Shown in pieces: positions 33,806 to 45,600 of a DNA stretch of 64,000 nt. This DNA is from Congeria kusceri. Taxonomy: Eukaryota > Mollusca > Bivalvia > Myida > Dreissenidae. The stretch lies in assembly GCA_027627225.1 (NCBI GenBank), contig CM051034.1:43430048-43494047 (forward strand), read 5' to 3'. The first letter of the stretch is position 1; every line of letters starts with the position of its first letter. The notes under the pieces were generated by a model, which did no database searches, had not been told where the DNA came from, and saw only the letters and a program-made list of their open reading frames with translations. Position numbers and translations under genes: made by a program.

Positions 33806-34885
33806 ATATGCTTGGAATGTCTTCAGAGCTGGCCGTGGCATGCAGTGCAGTGCAGTGAGTGTCCCTAACAGCTACAGATGAGCCTACCTACATGTACAAG
33901 ACTACCCCTCCTCTACCCTCTACCCTTCGACTCTACAAGGTTCCTAACAGCTACAGATGAGCCTACCTACATGTACATGTACAAGACTACCCCTCCTCTA
34001 CCCTCTACCCTTCGACTCTACAAGGTTCCTAACAGCTACAGATGAGCCTACCTACATGTACATGTACAAGACTACCCCTCCTCTACCCTCTACCCTTCGA
34101 CTCTACAAGGTTCCTAACAGCTACAGATGAGCCTACCTACATGTACATGTACAAGACTACCCCTCCTCTACCCTCTACCCTTCGACTCTAAAAGGTTCCT
34201 AACAGCTACAGATGAGCCTACCTACATGTACATGTACCAGACTACCCCTCCTCTACCCTCTACCCTTCGACTCTACAAGGTTCCTAACAGCTACAGATGA
34301 GCCTACCTACATGTACATGTACCAGACTACCCCTCCTCTACCCTCTACCCTTCGACTCTACAAGGTTCCTAACAGCTACAGATGAGCCTACCTACATGTA
34401 CATGTACAAGACTACCCCTCCTCTACACTCTACCCTCCGACTCTACAAGGTTCCTAACAGCTACAGATGAGCCTACCTACATGTACATGTACAAGACTAC
34501 CCCTCCTCTACCCTCTACCCTTCGACTCTACAAGGTTCCTAACAGCTACAGATGAGCCTACCTACATGTACATGTACAAGACTACCCCTCCTCTACCCTC
34601 TACCCTTCGACTCTACAAGGTTCCTAACAGCTACAGATGAGCCTACCTACATGTACATGTACCAGACTACCCCTCCTCTACCCTCTACCCTTCGACTCTA
34701 CAAGGTTCCTAACAGCTACAGATGAGCCTACCTACATGTACATGACTACTCCTCCTCTACCCTCTACCCTAACAGCTACAGATGAGCCTACCTACATGTA
34801 CAAGACTACCCCTCCTCTACCCTCTACCCTTCGACTCTACAAGGTTCCTAGTGATACCAGCTCTGAACACATTCCAAGCATCACA
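33806..34885. mobile_element. inverted-repeat-bounded element containing the 85-bp array
   Basis: TGCTTGGAATGTCTTCAGAG, CTGG (33809-33832) and CCAGCTCTGAACACATTCCA, AGCA (34858-34881) are inverted copies with one or two mismatches, one at each end of the array. This layout resembles MITE-like elements with internal tandem repeats known from bivalves. No target duplication was established. Confidence 0.5.
33861..34855 (+). repeat. 85-bp minisatellite, about 11-12 copies
   Basis: Unit GTTCCTAACAGCTACAGATG ... TACATGTACATGTACAAGAC ... CCCTTCGACTCTACAAG; anchors at 33940 and 34025. The last two copies are truncated. Confidence 0.95.
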
Positions 34886-34889
34886 ATGT

Positions 34890-35497
34890 GAGTAACTTTT
34901 ATTAGCATTAAAATAGTATATTGTCCTTAAAAGGTAAAATATCGCGAGTTTAGTGATAAAAACAATACTGTTTACAATGTTTATAGCAATAGCAATGTGC
35001 CACTTTAATATCTGTAACTCGAAATACTATGTAGATAAATTTGAAAACACTGTCTGCTAAGTCTAGGTAAATGGTGGGAATTAACAAATAAGATTGAACA
35101 AAATAAAGCCCACTCCCTTAAAAAACCTGCACTTTTAACTTTTGAACTGAGCTTGCTGACAGCTTCTAAGTTTATATAGATGGCTGGTACCATTTTCTCA
35201 CTCTCAAGTACAAATTTACAAGAATTGGGTCTTTCTTGGCAAAATGGCTTATATTCATGACTGCTTGTAACATGACTGTGAGGCCATTAGTTTTCATAAA
35301 TAATATGTAACAGTCCACTGCCAGTCATTGTTAACAAATATTTGTTCATGTACGTATACCAAATTGTTAAATCAACATGGTCAGTGATATAGCCAATATA
35401 TAATAAATGTGCATCTACAGGGAAAACGATCAGCAGTGAGAAATAAGTTCACATTATATAAAAACAAACTGAGACATTGGTATTTGTAAAGCACTTT
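34890..35497. other. AT-rich spacer
   Basis: No array or recognised repeat; only chance ORFs. Confidence 0.45.
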
Positions 35498-36020
35498 TTG
35501 CAATTGCAAGAGCGAAGATTTTTCCTCACCACCCATTTAACTCCTTAGTGCCTGTTGAGTATAAAAATATGCATGTCCCACATGTTATTAGATGTATTCC
35601 ATTAAAATATACACAATTTTAATTAATGAGTTATATTTTATGAAATACATGAAAGTTGTTTGTTTATCTTCCAGGTCGGACTTCTGGCAATGATAAGCTC
35701 ATCCTGCTTACTGAGGAAGCAGCTCCAACTAAACAAAAAATAATTTAAATGAAACTTTCAATTTATATTACGATTATAACAAGTTTATATTCTTTTTATA
35801 GGTTTTATGCTTGGTAAACATTTTGGTGTTATTGTTTGTGTGTTGTTGTTTTTTTTATATTTTTTTTTATTTTCATTAAGATAACTTTGTGCCAGACGTC
35901 TGCTTTCAAACTTTTATCAAATTGCAATTGCAAGAGCGAAGATTTTTCCTCACCATCCATTTAACTCCTTAGTGCCTGTTGAGTATAAAAATATGCATGT
36001 CCCACATGTTATTAGATGTG
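35498..36020 (+). repeat. 98-bp direct repeats 424 bp apart
   Basis: 35498-35595 and 35922-36019 are identical except for one base (CACCACCCAT vs CACCATCCAT). The interval contains the candidate terminal exon at 35675-35748. Either a partial tandem duplication or short LTR-like ends; no target duplication seen. Confidence 0.8.
35675..35748 (+). CDS. candidate terminal exon
   Basis: After a good acceptor (TTGTTTATCTTCCAG at 35674) one frame reads RTSGNDKLILLTEEAAPTKQ then KII and TAA, needing one base from the upstream exon. A possible partner is 34850-34887, which ends in donor GTGAGT and has a compatible phase; it sits at the edge of the 85-bp array. The base composition is less AT-rich than nearby sequence. 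Product unknown. Confidence 0.25.
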
Positions 36021-36126
36021 TGAGCATGTGGTTTGATTGTGCCGATGGTTTTTGCAATAATTAGATATAAATAATAAACTTATGGGGTTTATCTCTTGAT
36101 CTTTACTTTGAATTTTTTTTTCTAAT

Positions 36127-36201
36127 ACTGAGAAATCTGTTCAAATTAAATTATAAAACATTTCATTTGTGAAATTTTATTTGAACAGATTTCTCAGTCC
36201 T
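36127..36201. repeat. short perfect-ended hairpin
   Basis: ACTGAGAAATCTGTTCAAAT and ATTTGAACAGATTTCTCAGT are exact inverted copies around a 34-bp AT-rich loop. Confidence 0.85.
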
Positions 36202-36489
36202 ATACGATTTATTCATCTTTAAACTTTCGAACAAAGGCGTAACAAACAACCACTTAAAGCAAGTGCAGCTGTACTTTAATAAAAAAAATTCACAAGATAG
36301 ATTACACACACAAAATAACATCAGTGTATTATTAACTCAAAAAAAATCACCTTTTTGCATACTCATGGAAATGAAATTCTGACCGACAAATGTTACCCGA
36401 GGGTAAAAGGTGTGGATGTGTCGAAATTCATTATTTTAAACATTTTTATTGTGCTTTTGATAAATGTCTACTTCATTGCTTTTCATCTG

Positions 36490-37290
36490 ACACTACATAT
36501 TCAGGGGATAGATCGTAGGTTTCTAACTAGTATAGTGTAAGTTTTGACATCTGAGCCTATATACTCAGGGGATAGATCGTAGGTTACTAACTGGTATAGT
36601 GTAAGTTTTAACATTTGACACTACATATTGAGGGGATAGATCGTAGGTTACTAACTGGTATAGTGTAAGTTTTAACATCTGACACTACATATTGAGGGGA
36701 TAGATCGTAGGTTACTAACTGGTATAGTGTAAGTTTTAACATCTGACACTACATATTCAGGGGATAGATCGTAGGTTACTAACTGGTATAGTGAAAGTTT
36801 TAACATCTGACACTACATATTCAGGGGATAGATCGTAGGTTACTAACTGGTATATTGTAAGTTTTAACATCTGACACTACATATTCCGGGGATAGATCGT
36901 AGGTTTCTAACTGGTATATTGTAAGTTTTAACATCTGAGCCTATATACTCAGGGGATAGATCGTAGGTTACTAACTGGTATAGTGTAAGTTTTAACATCT
37001 GACACTACATATTCAGGGGATAGATCGTAGGTTACTAACTGGTATAGTGTAAGTTTTAACATCTGACACTATATATTCAGGGGATAGATCCTAGGTTACT
37101 AACTGGTATAGTGTAACATCTGACACTATATATTCAGGGGATAGATCATAGGTTACTAACTGGTATAGTGTAACATCTGACTCTACATATTCAGGGGATA
37201 GATCGTAGGTTACTAACTGGTATAGTGTAACATCTGACACTACGTATTCAGGGGATAGAGCGTAGGTTACTAACTGGTATAGTGTAAGTG
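36490..37290 (+). repeat. 64-bp minisatellite, about 12-13 copies
   Basis: Unit TCTGACACTACATATTCAGG, GGATAGATCGTAGGTTACTA, ACTGGTATAGTGTAAGTTTTAACA; the last four copies lack AGTTTTAACA (54 bp). An inverted decayed unit occurs at 37790-37845. Confidence 0.9.
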
Positions 37291-37296
37291 ATAAGG

Positions 37297-37680
37297 TGCA
37301 GGATGATCTACAATTTTTCATTTACCCTCGGTATAAATCGTGTAGCTGTGCTGTTAGAAAATAAGAAACTTACTGAAGACTCTGTACCCAATTGCTTGGT
37401 TGTTTACAAACTGAATGGCTTATTATTTCTGTCTTTTTGGCAATTTATTTAGTTTTCAGTAGCAGTTTTCGTACAAACGAGAACTCGAAAAGCTTTGGTG
37501 TACACCTTTCTTGAACCCCTGAATGTTCGTACAGGCAATTGTCATATAAGTGACAACTACGTTCAATTTGTAAACAATCAAGCAATTCCGTATAAAGTCT
37601 TCAATTTTTTTTTTTTCCTGACAGCACAGCTACACGATTTTTACTGAGGGTAAATGAATAATCGTAGATCATCCTGCGTA
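37297..37680. repeat. inverted repeat with about 55-bp arms
   Basis: The left arm (37302-37356; AGGATGATCTACAATTTTTC ... GTGTAGCTGTGCTGT) and right arm (37622-37677) are about 90% complementary, separated by about 265 bp. With the array on one side and inverted units on the other, the whole 36.5-37.85 kb block looks like one foldback element. Confidence 0.75.
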
Positions 37681-37941
37681 TAATTATTAAGTCAAATCTA
37701 GAAGATAAATACACAAAATTTCCACAAAACCTGAGTTAAACAATGCCAAATCAGCGGAAATCCTCCATTGTTGGTACCAGTTAGTTCTTTCCCCATGTAC
37801 ACTATACCAGTTAGTAAAGAACAATCTATCCCCTGACTGTATTCATTCAGTTTTTAAGTTTACCATTTGCCAAGTGTTTAGACTGAAAGTGACCCCTGTA
37901 GTTTCGGACTGAGCTTTTATTTAACACCATAAATGAGGTTT

Positions 37942-38173
37942 GTCTTGGGAAAATTGGGCTCAATGCATGTGTGTAAAGTATCGTCCCGGATTAGCCTGTG
38001 CAGTCTGCACAGGCTAATCCGGGATGCCACTTTCCGCCTCCAGTGGATTTATGTTTAGAAGAGACTTCCTTGAAACAGAAAATACCATAAAAGCAGAAAG
38101 TGCAATCCTGGATTGGCCTGTGCGGACTGCTTACACTTTACACACATGCATTTAGCCCAGTTTTCCCAGGACA
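37942..38173. mobile_element. hairpin MITE, second copy of the 4.4-kb family
   Basis: Ends GTCTTGGGAAAATTGGGCTC and its imperfect complement, with GCATGTGTGTAAAGTATCGT and the AGCCTGTGCAG/CTGCACAGGCT hairpin. The right internal hairpin is partly deleted (GCCTGTGCGGACTGC then TTACAC). Confidence 0.7.
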
Positions 38174-38699
38174 TGTCTCGAATGTTTAAGGTATCATATA
38201 TCCTCTACACAAACAGTTACCTGGAGCTCTGCAGTAGGACCTTTTGCATTTAAGTTATGAACGCTGATAATGCCAACAAAAAATGAAGATTTCAAATTTT
38301 GGCTTTTTTTTTTTTTTCTTGGTGACAACATAGAGTGAGAACTTAGCCCATGAGACGGCTTTTTATAAATAGTTGAAAACATTTATTACTAATATGCTGG
38401 GGTGTGGAGATTTCAAAAAAATTATTCACTTGTCCACGGACAAGTACATAGCATAAGTCTACTTGTCTGGAAGCAAATGTCTTTGTCCAAATAAAAATAA
38501 GTTTTATTTCTGGCGTTCATAATTTAATTTGTTATGAAATTATAAACAAAACACACAATTTGTTATTGTTGTTTAAATACATAATTATATAATGATATAA
38601 TTAACTGCCAACTTTCAAATCTTCCTAAACTGAAATTCCACTTGTGCATGGGCAACTTGACGTGAAAAGTTTACTTGTCCGATGGTAAAATTACGTGCG
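38174..38699. other. spacer with ACTTGTCC-type repeat
   Basis: 38428-38500 (ACTTGTCCACGGACAAGT, ... CTACTTGTCTGGA) has a self-complementary repeat; 38640-38700 continues the same ACTTGTCCGA theme into the 28-bp array. Confidence 0.45.
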
Positions 38700-38842
38700 T
38701 CGGACAGGTCGGGCATGGATTTCCACGTCGGACAAGTCGGGCATGGATTTCCACATCGGACAAGTCGGGCATGGATTTCCACGTCGGACAAGTCGGGCAT
38801 GGATTTCCACGTCGGACAAGTCGGGCATGGATTTCCACACCC
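38700..38842 (+). repeat. 28-bp minisatellite, 5 copies
   Basis: Unit GTCGGACAAGTCGGGCATGG ATTTCCAC; nearly identical copies from 38713 at 28-bp steps. Confidence 0.95.
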
Positions 38843-39460
38843 CTTTAATATAAATGTGAATGAGCTAAATGAGTATGTCTAGATAATGTATGTGCTGAGT
38901 TTTCATAAATAATAACGAGCATTTTCAGCAAAAATGCGGAAATAACTTTCGTGTGTACATTAGGCCGACCGTAAACAATTGTTTGCCATTGCCTTCCGAA
39001 GGTTGCTGGTAACAGGTAGGCATTTTTTATTTTTTTTTTGAGAGAAAAAAAGCACATTTATTAATGATCCACTTGCTAGCATTGTGCTTTTAAACGACAA
39101 TGAATGCTGACACACTGCCCTTTGTTTTAACAAGTTTGATAAAACATCATTAGAATTGCATTTTCATATATACAGTTAATGTATTAACCCAATGGAAAAC
39201 GGCCGATATGAAAGAAGAGCGAGCTTTTATTTAACCCAAAGAAAAAATAGAATATTCCGAATTTAAAAAAAAAGGTTTTATTTAACAAAGAAAAAAACTT
39301 TTGAGTAGGGACCTTTTTGTCAGGTAGGTAAGCGATGGCAAACAAAGTTAATTTTAATTTTGGCCTTATTTACACTGTGAGTGTCAGTTATTTTTCTTGT
39401 TTTCGCCTTGTTGTTATTATTTAATTAATATGCATAATTATATAAATAATTATACTAATT

Positions 39461-39628
39461 ATACTGGATCTGATGACTTTGCATTAGGGGTCACGTTCAG
39501 ATGACCTTTCAGGAGCCAATCAAACGGTTGCCTTCAAAATCTTGTGGTATAACTTCATATATAAACTACAAATACTATGCACGAAATTAACGTGAACTTT
39601 GGATGTTAACTGGCCTAAGGTACCACTA
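39461..39628 (+). repeat. dispersed 167-bp repeat, copy 1
   Basis: CTGGATCTGATGACTTTGCA ... GCCTAAGGTACCACTAT; about 96% identical to 43316-43487, where it is the core of a hAT-like element. Confidence 0.8.
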
Positions 39629-39656
39629 TTATAATTATATGTAGACCGATAGGCCT

Positions 39657-40082
39657 ACATGCAGGGTTCCAGATAAGGTCTTACACTATAGGGTACTTTA
39701 CCCCCTGACCTCTTTTGTCAAAGGGTATTTTACCCCCTGACGGTCAGCTTTAAAGGTTATTAGAGAATCGTAAAAGGTACATGTATTTTCAGAGTTTCAG
39801 ATAGGAGTGGGCAATTTAATCCATGATATTAAGTGTGAAAGATATATTAATCTGCATGTAAATATTGTGAAGTACAAGTAGCGTTTAATTAGATACATTA
39901 AGAAACTGCAGAATATTTTATTTTTTGGGGGCAAGATTTTTAATGTTGGCCAGTACCACCACTTTAACTTTCTTAAGGGTATTAAGGGTACTAGTATCCC
40001 CTACTTACAATTTCTAAAAGGTCTATGCAATATTTTAAAGGGTATTTACACAAATATCTCTCTTATCTGGAGCTCTGCCTAC
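39657..40082. mobile_element. MITE-like element with GCAGRGYTCCAGATAAG ends
   Basis: The left end GCAGGGTTCCAGATAAGGT pairs with the right end, whose reverse complement is GCAGAGCTCCAGATAAGAG. The interior contains repeated TTTACCCCCTGACSG-type blocks and no ORF. Confidence 0.5.
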
Positions 40083-40135
40083 ATACACACAGTCATAGAT
40101 GTAAGTGTACTGTAATAATAGAAACAAAAACATGT

Positions 40136-40945
40136 ATGCCCCCCGACTTGGAGCCAAGTTGTGAATATGTGCAATTGTTAAGAATTTTTTTTAATATGCA
40201 ATCCCAAACAAGGTCTCGATATATGGTATCTATGTATGACGTTTCATTAAAATATCTCGATGCGTTTTAAGTTATTGAGCGGGGACCGTTTTTCTATTTT
40301 TAGTAATGGTGACCCTGACCTTGACCCTACCCACCCCATATGCAATCCCAAGCGATATCTCAATATAAGGTATCCATGTATGAAGTTTATTAAAATATCT
40401 CGATGCGTTTTAAGTTATTGAGCAGAGACCGTTTTTCGATTTTTAGTAATAGTGACCTTGACCCTACCCACCCCATATGCAATCCCAAGTGAGGTCTCAA
40501 TATAAGGTATCTATGTATGACGTTCATTAAAATATCTCTATGCGTTCTCAAGTTATTGAGCGGAAACCGTTTTTCTATTTTTAGTAATGGTGACCTTGAC
40601 CCCACCCACCCCATATGCATTTCTAAGCAAGGTCTTGATATAAGGTATCTATGTATTCAGTTTCATTAAAATATCTTGATGCATTCTAAAGTTATTCAGT
40701 GGGAAACCGTTTTTCTATTTTTAGCAACGGTGACCTTGACCTTTGACCTGTTGACCTCAAAATATATAGGCATCTTCCTTTCCTCCCAAGTAACCAGCAT
40801 ACCAACTTTCATGATCGTAGGTCAAAGCGTTCTCTAGATATCATGCGGAAACGAAATGGTCTACGGACAGACCGACCATCCGACCGACCAATGGACAGGT
40901 GCAAAGCAAGATACCCCCACTTCTTCGAAAGGGGGCATTATAATA
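40136..40945 (+). mobile_element. interspersed element with about 138-bp units (family G), plus orientation
   Basis: Opens TATGCCCCCCGACTTGGAGC, has four internal units (CCCACCCCATATGCAATCCC, ATTAAAATATCTCGATGCGT), and ends near CAAGATACCCCCACTTCTTC, GAAAGGGGGCAT. An inverted copy is at 59950-60925; a fragment is at 51629-51755. Confidence 0.7.
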
Positions 40946-41011
40946 TATTTTAATAATGTTTTTGTTGTTGCAGAAAACAATTACATTTTGTCGCAACAGG
41001 CTATGAGCCTA

Positions 41012-42520
41012 CAAGGGGTGTCCAAAAAGTTTGTGTACTGATACTTAGGTTAACTGTTTATAATTGTATAAAAAAGTTCATAAATATCACACGGTTGGAA
41101 AGAATAGTTTATTTTCGATTAAACTCAATAAAAATGTAATGCTTCCATTTCATATGCGCTTGGTAATTACATTTGAGTTACCACGATAATCCTGCCCAGG
41201 CTCTACCGGAGCAGGCTAGTATTTCATTGAAACACAAACACTCAAGTTCAAATAATATTGAGTACATAAAACACACAAACATCCAATCTCAGGGAAATGT
41301 TGTGCTACGTATAAATGACGTCACATAAATATATGATGAAATTTGGATATCATGGACAGTTGTTAATATCTATTTAAAACCTAACTAAATCTGAGTGGCC
41401 AAAAATGACGTCTGAAGAATGCTCAGAATTCCTCGCTCTGACAAAGTTTTGTACAACATTGGGAGACACTTGACTTCTTAAATTGTATAGCAAGAACAAT
41501 GCCAAGTATTTGGTGTCACGGAAACTAGACTCTGCGAAACCTGTCAAACAGTCAGACAAAGCTGACAAAAAATTACAATGTGTGACAAACATTTGGGGGC
41601 CATCAGATACAATGTCGGACAAGCAATTTGAAAATTTCACAGATAGCAAGCATGTGTGCCTGATAGATTGACCAAATGTCAAGATTTGAAATAGACAAGA
41701 CGATGCGTATGACAGGCCCTTTAGAGGTTTCGCGGGTTCTAGGAAAATTAACCTCAGTCAGAAAGATCCAGACGTCAAATAAGGATGCTTTCAGTATGGA
41801 CAGACCTATAACATTCCATGTGCTTTCAGAACTATGTAAACTTCAAGCATACACACCATATATAATATTATCACTGAACAGCAGTAAATTGTAGAGTTTA
41901 ATTTTAAAAGCAATTATAATTTATTTCAAAGAATCGGGAAAATCTCTTGTTTTCACTCTCGTCTTTGAAAGAGTGTGTATTTATGAAGTTATCACAGAGA
42001 TATAAAAAATTTGTGGTTAAATTAACTTGTTTAAAACATTTAAAAGAATTGAGCTATAATATTTATTTAGCAAGAAAATTTTAATCTTAGTTAATACTGT
42101 TGTGTATTGTATAAAAGTGACTTAGTTCACACATATCAGAAAAAGAAACCGGACATTGCAGACCAATACAAACTCCGTTATTTGGCAGATTTCAGCCGGC
42201 TTGTTCGGTCATGTTATTAACGTAAAGTGTATTTATGCGTTGAATAGTGTCTTCAGGGACAGTATTTTAATAAATGCTAAATGTTGCATCGAAAAAAAAA
42301 AAAGCGACATCTTTGACGTTAATGACCAATGACGTTATATTTTGACATAGTGTCAGTGCTTTATAAACTGTTGTTATTTTGTACTTTTAAGCAACATAAT
42401 GAATGTCACATATAATTGTAGAGGAAAGTTGAAGCATTCCATACATATCAATTCTTATGTTAGTGGCAAAAGATGTGAGAGTTATTCCGTCAGTACACAA
42501 ACTTTTTGAACAACGCCTCA
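41012..42520. mobile_element. 1.5-kb inverted-repeat element, possibly non-autonomous mariner-like
   Basis: Left end AAGGGGTGTCCAAAAAGTTT, GTGTACTGA; the right end's reverse complement is TGAGGCGTTGTTCAAAAAGT, TTGTGTACTGA: 19 inner bases (CAAAAAGTTTGTGTACTGA) are identical. Size and end sequence fit a Tc1/mariner-like element, but no transposase (D-D-D motif) could be read in any frame and TA flanks are unclear. Short ORFs inside (41483-41671, 41676-41894) are unrecognised. Confidence 0.5.
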
Positions 42521-42545
42521 AACTTGAAATGACAAGAAGCTGGAT

Positions 42546-42620
42546 TCATACATTGACTTCCGTCTTTCCTTTTTTGATGTTGTTTGCTGCCTTGTCGGCT
42601 TTTTGGAGGAACTCCTGAAT
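42546..42620 (-). CDS. exon 6 (terminal) of the split gene
   Basis: 75 nt including TGA. The acceptor is GTTTTTCTTTTTTACAG, a classic polypyrimidine tract. It reads IQEFLQKADKAANNIKKGK then TEVNV and stop, continuing the amphipathic helix of exon 5. The inverted-repeat end of a transposon-like element (41012-42520) lies only 26 bp downstream of the stop, so the 3' UTR probably runs into that element. Confidence 0.75.
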   Translation of the reverse strand: MQEFLQKADKAANNIKKGKTEVNV

Positions 42621-45600
42621 CTGTAAAAAAGAAAAACAAACAACATATTATAGTCTCTATTGTATCTGATTCTGTAGCCCGTTATGGTCATATTACCCGA
42701 CTTAATGAAAGCTCAAAAATATGTTAAGACATTCAGTATGACAGCATTATTCTCATAACTTGCTGAACCAAAATGAACAACAAATTGTAGAACTGAAATT
42801 ATTTGCTAGTTTAAGAAATAATTTTGAAACCTTGAAAAAGCTGTTTGATGGTCAGAATATTGTTTTGGGTAAAAAAAATCCGTAGGTCTGTCGGTCTGTT
42901 GGTTTTCATGGTTTCTGAATGATAACTCAAGAAAGGCTTGACATATTCAAATAATTTTGATGCACATGTTGTAACATTATAAAATACAGGTCAAGTTCGA
43001 CTGTGGTTACAAACCACTAAATATTACCAGAGTTATCGCCCCTTTTCTACTGAAATTCTCTAAAAGCACGGTTTTCGGATGATAACTGAAGAAAGGCTTG
43101 TCATATTCAAATCATTTGTAGTACACATGTATAACATCATAGAGTAGAGGTGAAGTTCGATTTTGGTTACAAACTACTATATGTTGACAGAGTTTTTCCC
43201 ACGTTTTGACTTAAATACCCTAAAAACATGATTTGTTTAGGATAAATCAAGAAAGGCTCAACATATTCATAACCTCATTAAAATCATCTCCAGTCTGTCA
43301 CTACTATATTATCCGCTGACTGGATCTGATGACTTCGTATTAGGGGTCACGTTCAGATGACCTTTCAGGAGCCAATCAAACGGTTGCCTTCAAAATGTTG
43401 TGGTATAACTTCATATATAAACTACAAATACTATGCACGAAATTAATGTGAACTTTGGATGTTAACTCGCCTAAGGTACCACTATATCCATTGTTATCCG
43501 CGTGAAAATTAACTGTAAATGATTTATTCCTGAGGATTTTAATGAGATTGAACATATTTAATAATTTTTGGTACACATGTGTAGCATCATATAATACAGG
43601 TTAAGTTTGATTTTGATTACAAACCACTAAATGTTAACAGAGTTATGCACCTATCAATATTTTCTCCCGGCCGGGGGGGGGGGGGGGGGGTGGAGCGGCG
43701 GGCACGCCAAATGATTCTGGGTCCCGGGGTAATAGACTTTGTTTGGATTTTAGATCCTGTAATATTGTCCCGAGGCCATTTGATACACCAATTAAGCAAC
43801 CCCCATTGAGGGGATTTAGACAAAAATGCTTGACTCTAAGGCAGGGAATTAGATCCCCCAAAACACAATTAGTCAAATTCCCCTGGGATTACCCGCCGCT
43901 CCACGCCTGGGGGAAAATATTGATAGGTGCATTATCCCTCCTATTGAACTGACATTTTTTCAAATACACTGTTTTTGGATGCTGTCTATTGAAATGCTTG
44001 ACAAGATTTAAATACAATTTTTACTACATCATTCGACTTTTGTTACAAACCACTTAATGTTGACAGAGTTATGTTCCCTTTTTGACCTGAATAACCTAAA
44101 AACACGGGTTCCGGACAATAACTCATGAAAGGCTTCACATATTTAAATTACTTTAGGTACATAGGTATAACATAATAAAATACTGATCAAATTCGAGTTT
44201 GGTTACAAACCACTAATTGGTGACAGAGTTATGGCCCCTACTGAACTTAAAATTTTACAAATACATTGTTTCTGGATGATAACTCATGAAAGACATATTC
44301 AAATAATGTTTACTATTGAGGTTAAACAATTCAAAATACAGGTTGAGTTTAACTGTTGTTACAAACCACCAAATGTTGACAGAGTTATGGGCCCTTTCCT
44401 ACTGAAAATTCCTAAACACATGGTTTCCGGACAATATCTTCTGAAAGGCTCCACATATTTTATTATAGGTACATAGGTTTTACATCATAAAATGAAGTAT
44501 TGTCTTTGGGTCCATTTCTTTCAAATAGATGCCATAGTTTGTGATAAGGCCATATTGTGGGGGGGTATATTCATCACTGTTGTGACAATGCTAGTCTATT
44601 CTAAATGTTCCTTGCATGACCCTCTTCAAAAGTCTTTTATATGATTTGGATTTGTTAAAAAAACATGGATATCAGGTGGCGGGGCAGTGTCCTTATATAG
44701 CTAAAATGAAAACTTTCGAAATCTTTGTGTATGAAAAAACCACTTGCTGGATTTTAAAATAATTTTACATTAATTTTACTTGCATGACCTTTTTCAAAAT
44801 AACCTTAAATTATTTTGATTCATTAAAAAAATTTGCCTTGTTGAAAACTTGGAAAATATTGTCTAAAACCACTTGCTGTATTTGGAAAGAATTTCACAGA
44901 AATGCTCCGTGGTTGTCAGTCTACCACATTCCTTTAAATCATATTGATTCATTAAAATACATGGCCACTAGGAGGCAGTGCAGTTTTCCTTGTATAGCTA
45001 TCTTGAAAATCTTCTTGTCTGAAACAACTTGCTGGTTATGAAATAATTTTACAAAAAATGTTCCTCGGCTGACTGTTTCCAAATTTATTCATCTTATTTT
45101 GTTCGATATAAAACAAAGCTTTCATTGGTTGATGCAGTTGTCAACGTTTTACTTGAAACATCTCTGAATATGCTATTAAATGTTTAAAATATATCATTAT
45201 TTATTAAACTCCGGTCAACGACAGAGGACCATTTTGGTCGTCTTGTTTAATTTTTATGCTAAAAAAAATTGTTATTAATGCAAAATATTAATTATATTTT
45301 TTTTTGGAATTTTATTTTATTTTTTTATCAATGAAACACTTAAGAACATTTAAACACACCAGTCCACTGTATTACTTTCCCCACATGTATGTTTAAGTGG
45401 TCAAAACACTTGTGTAATTATGGTTCTCACATAAATAATTTTACTTACAGTTGTAGTTAATTTTTTGTTCCTGTTTTCCAGAGCCCGTTTTTTTTTCTTT
45501 TCGGCCCGCAGCTGGGCTTTTAGCTCTTCGATTTCATCAGATTCTGCAAGTTTGTATTCACTATTAGTTTAAGTTTGCTCATGCGCATACTATGCAAATG

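Larger units (their letters stand above)
42860..44600 (-). mobile_element. family F element, inverted, with two nested insertions
   Basis: Runs from GTAGGTCTGTCGGTCTGTTG to GGCCATATTGTGGGGGGGTA, the reverse complement of the 24.9-25.9 kb element's ends, with units carrying ACAAACCACTAAATGTTGAC. It is interrupted at 43269-43550 and 43647-43930 by two smaller elements. Confidence 0.75.

Noticed and set aside
35498..36020. LTR retrotransposon remnant
   Set aside because: The 98-bp repeats do not start TG and end CA, no primer-binding site or target duplication is visible, and the 326-bp interior has no gag/pol sequence.
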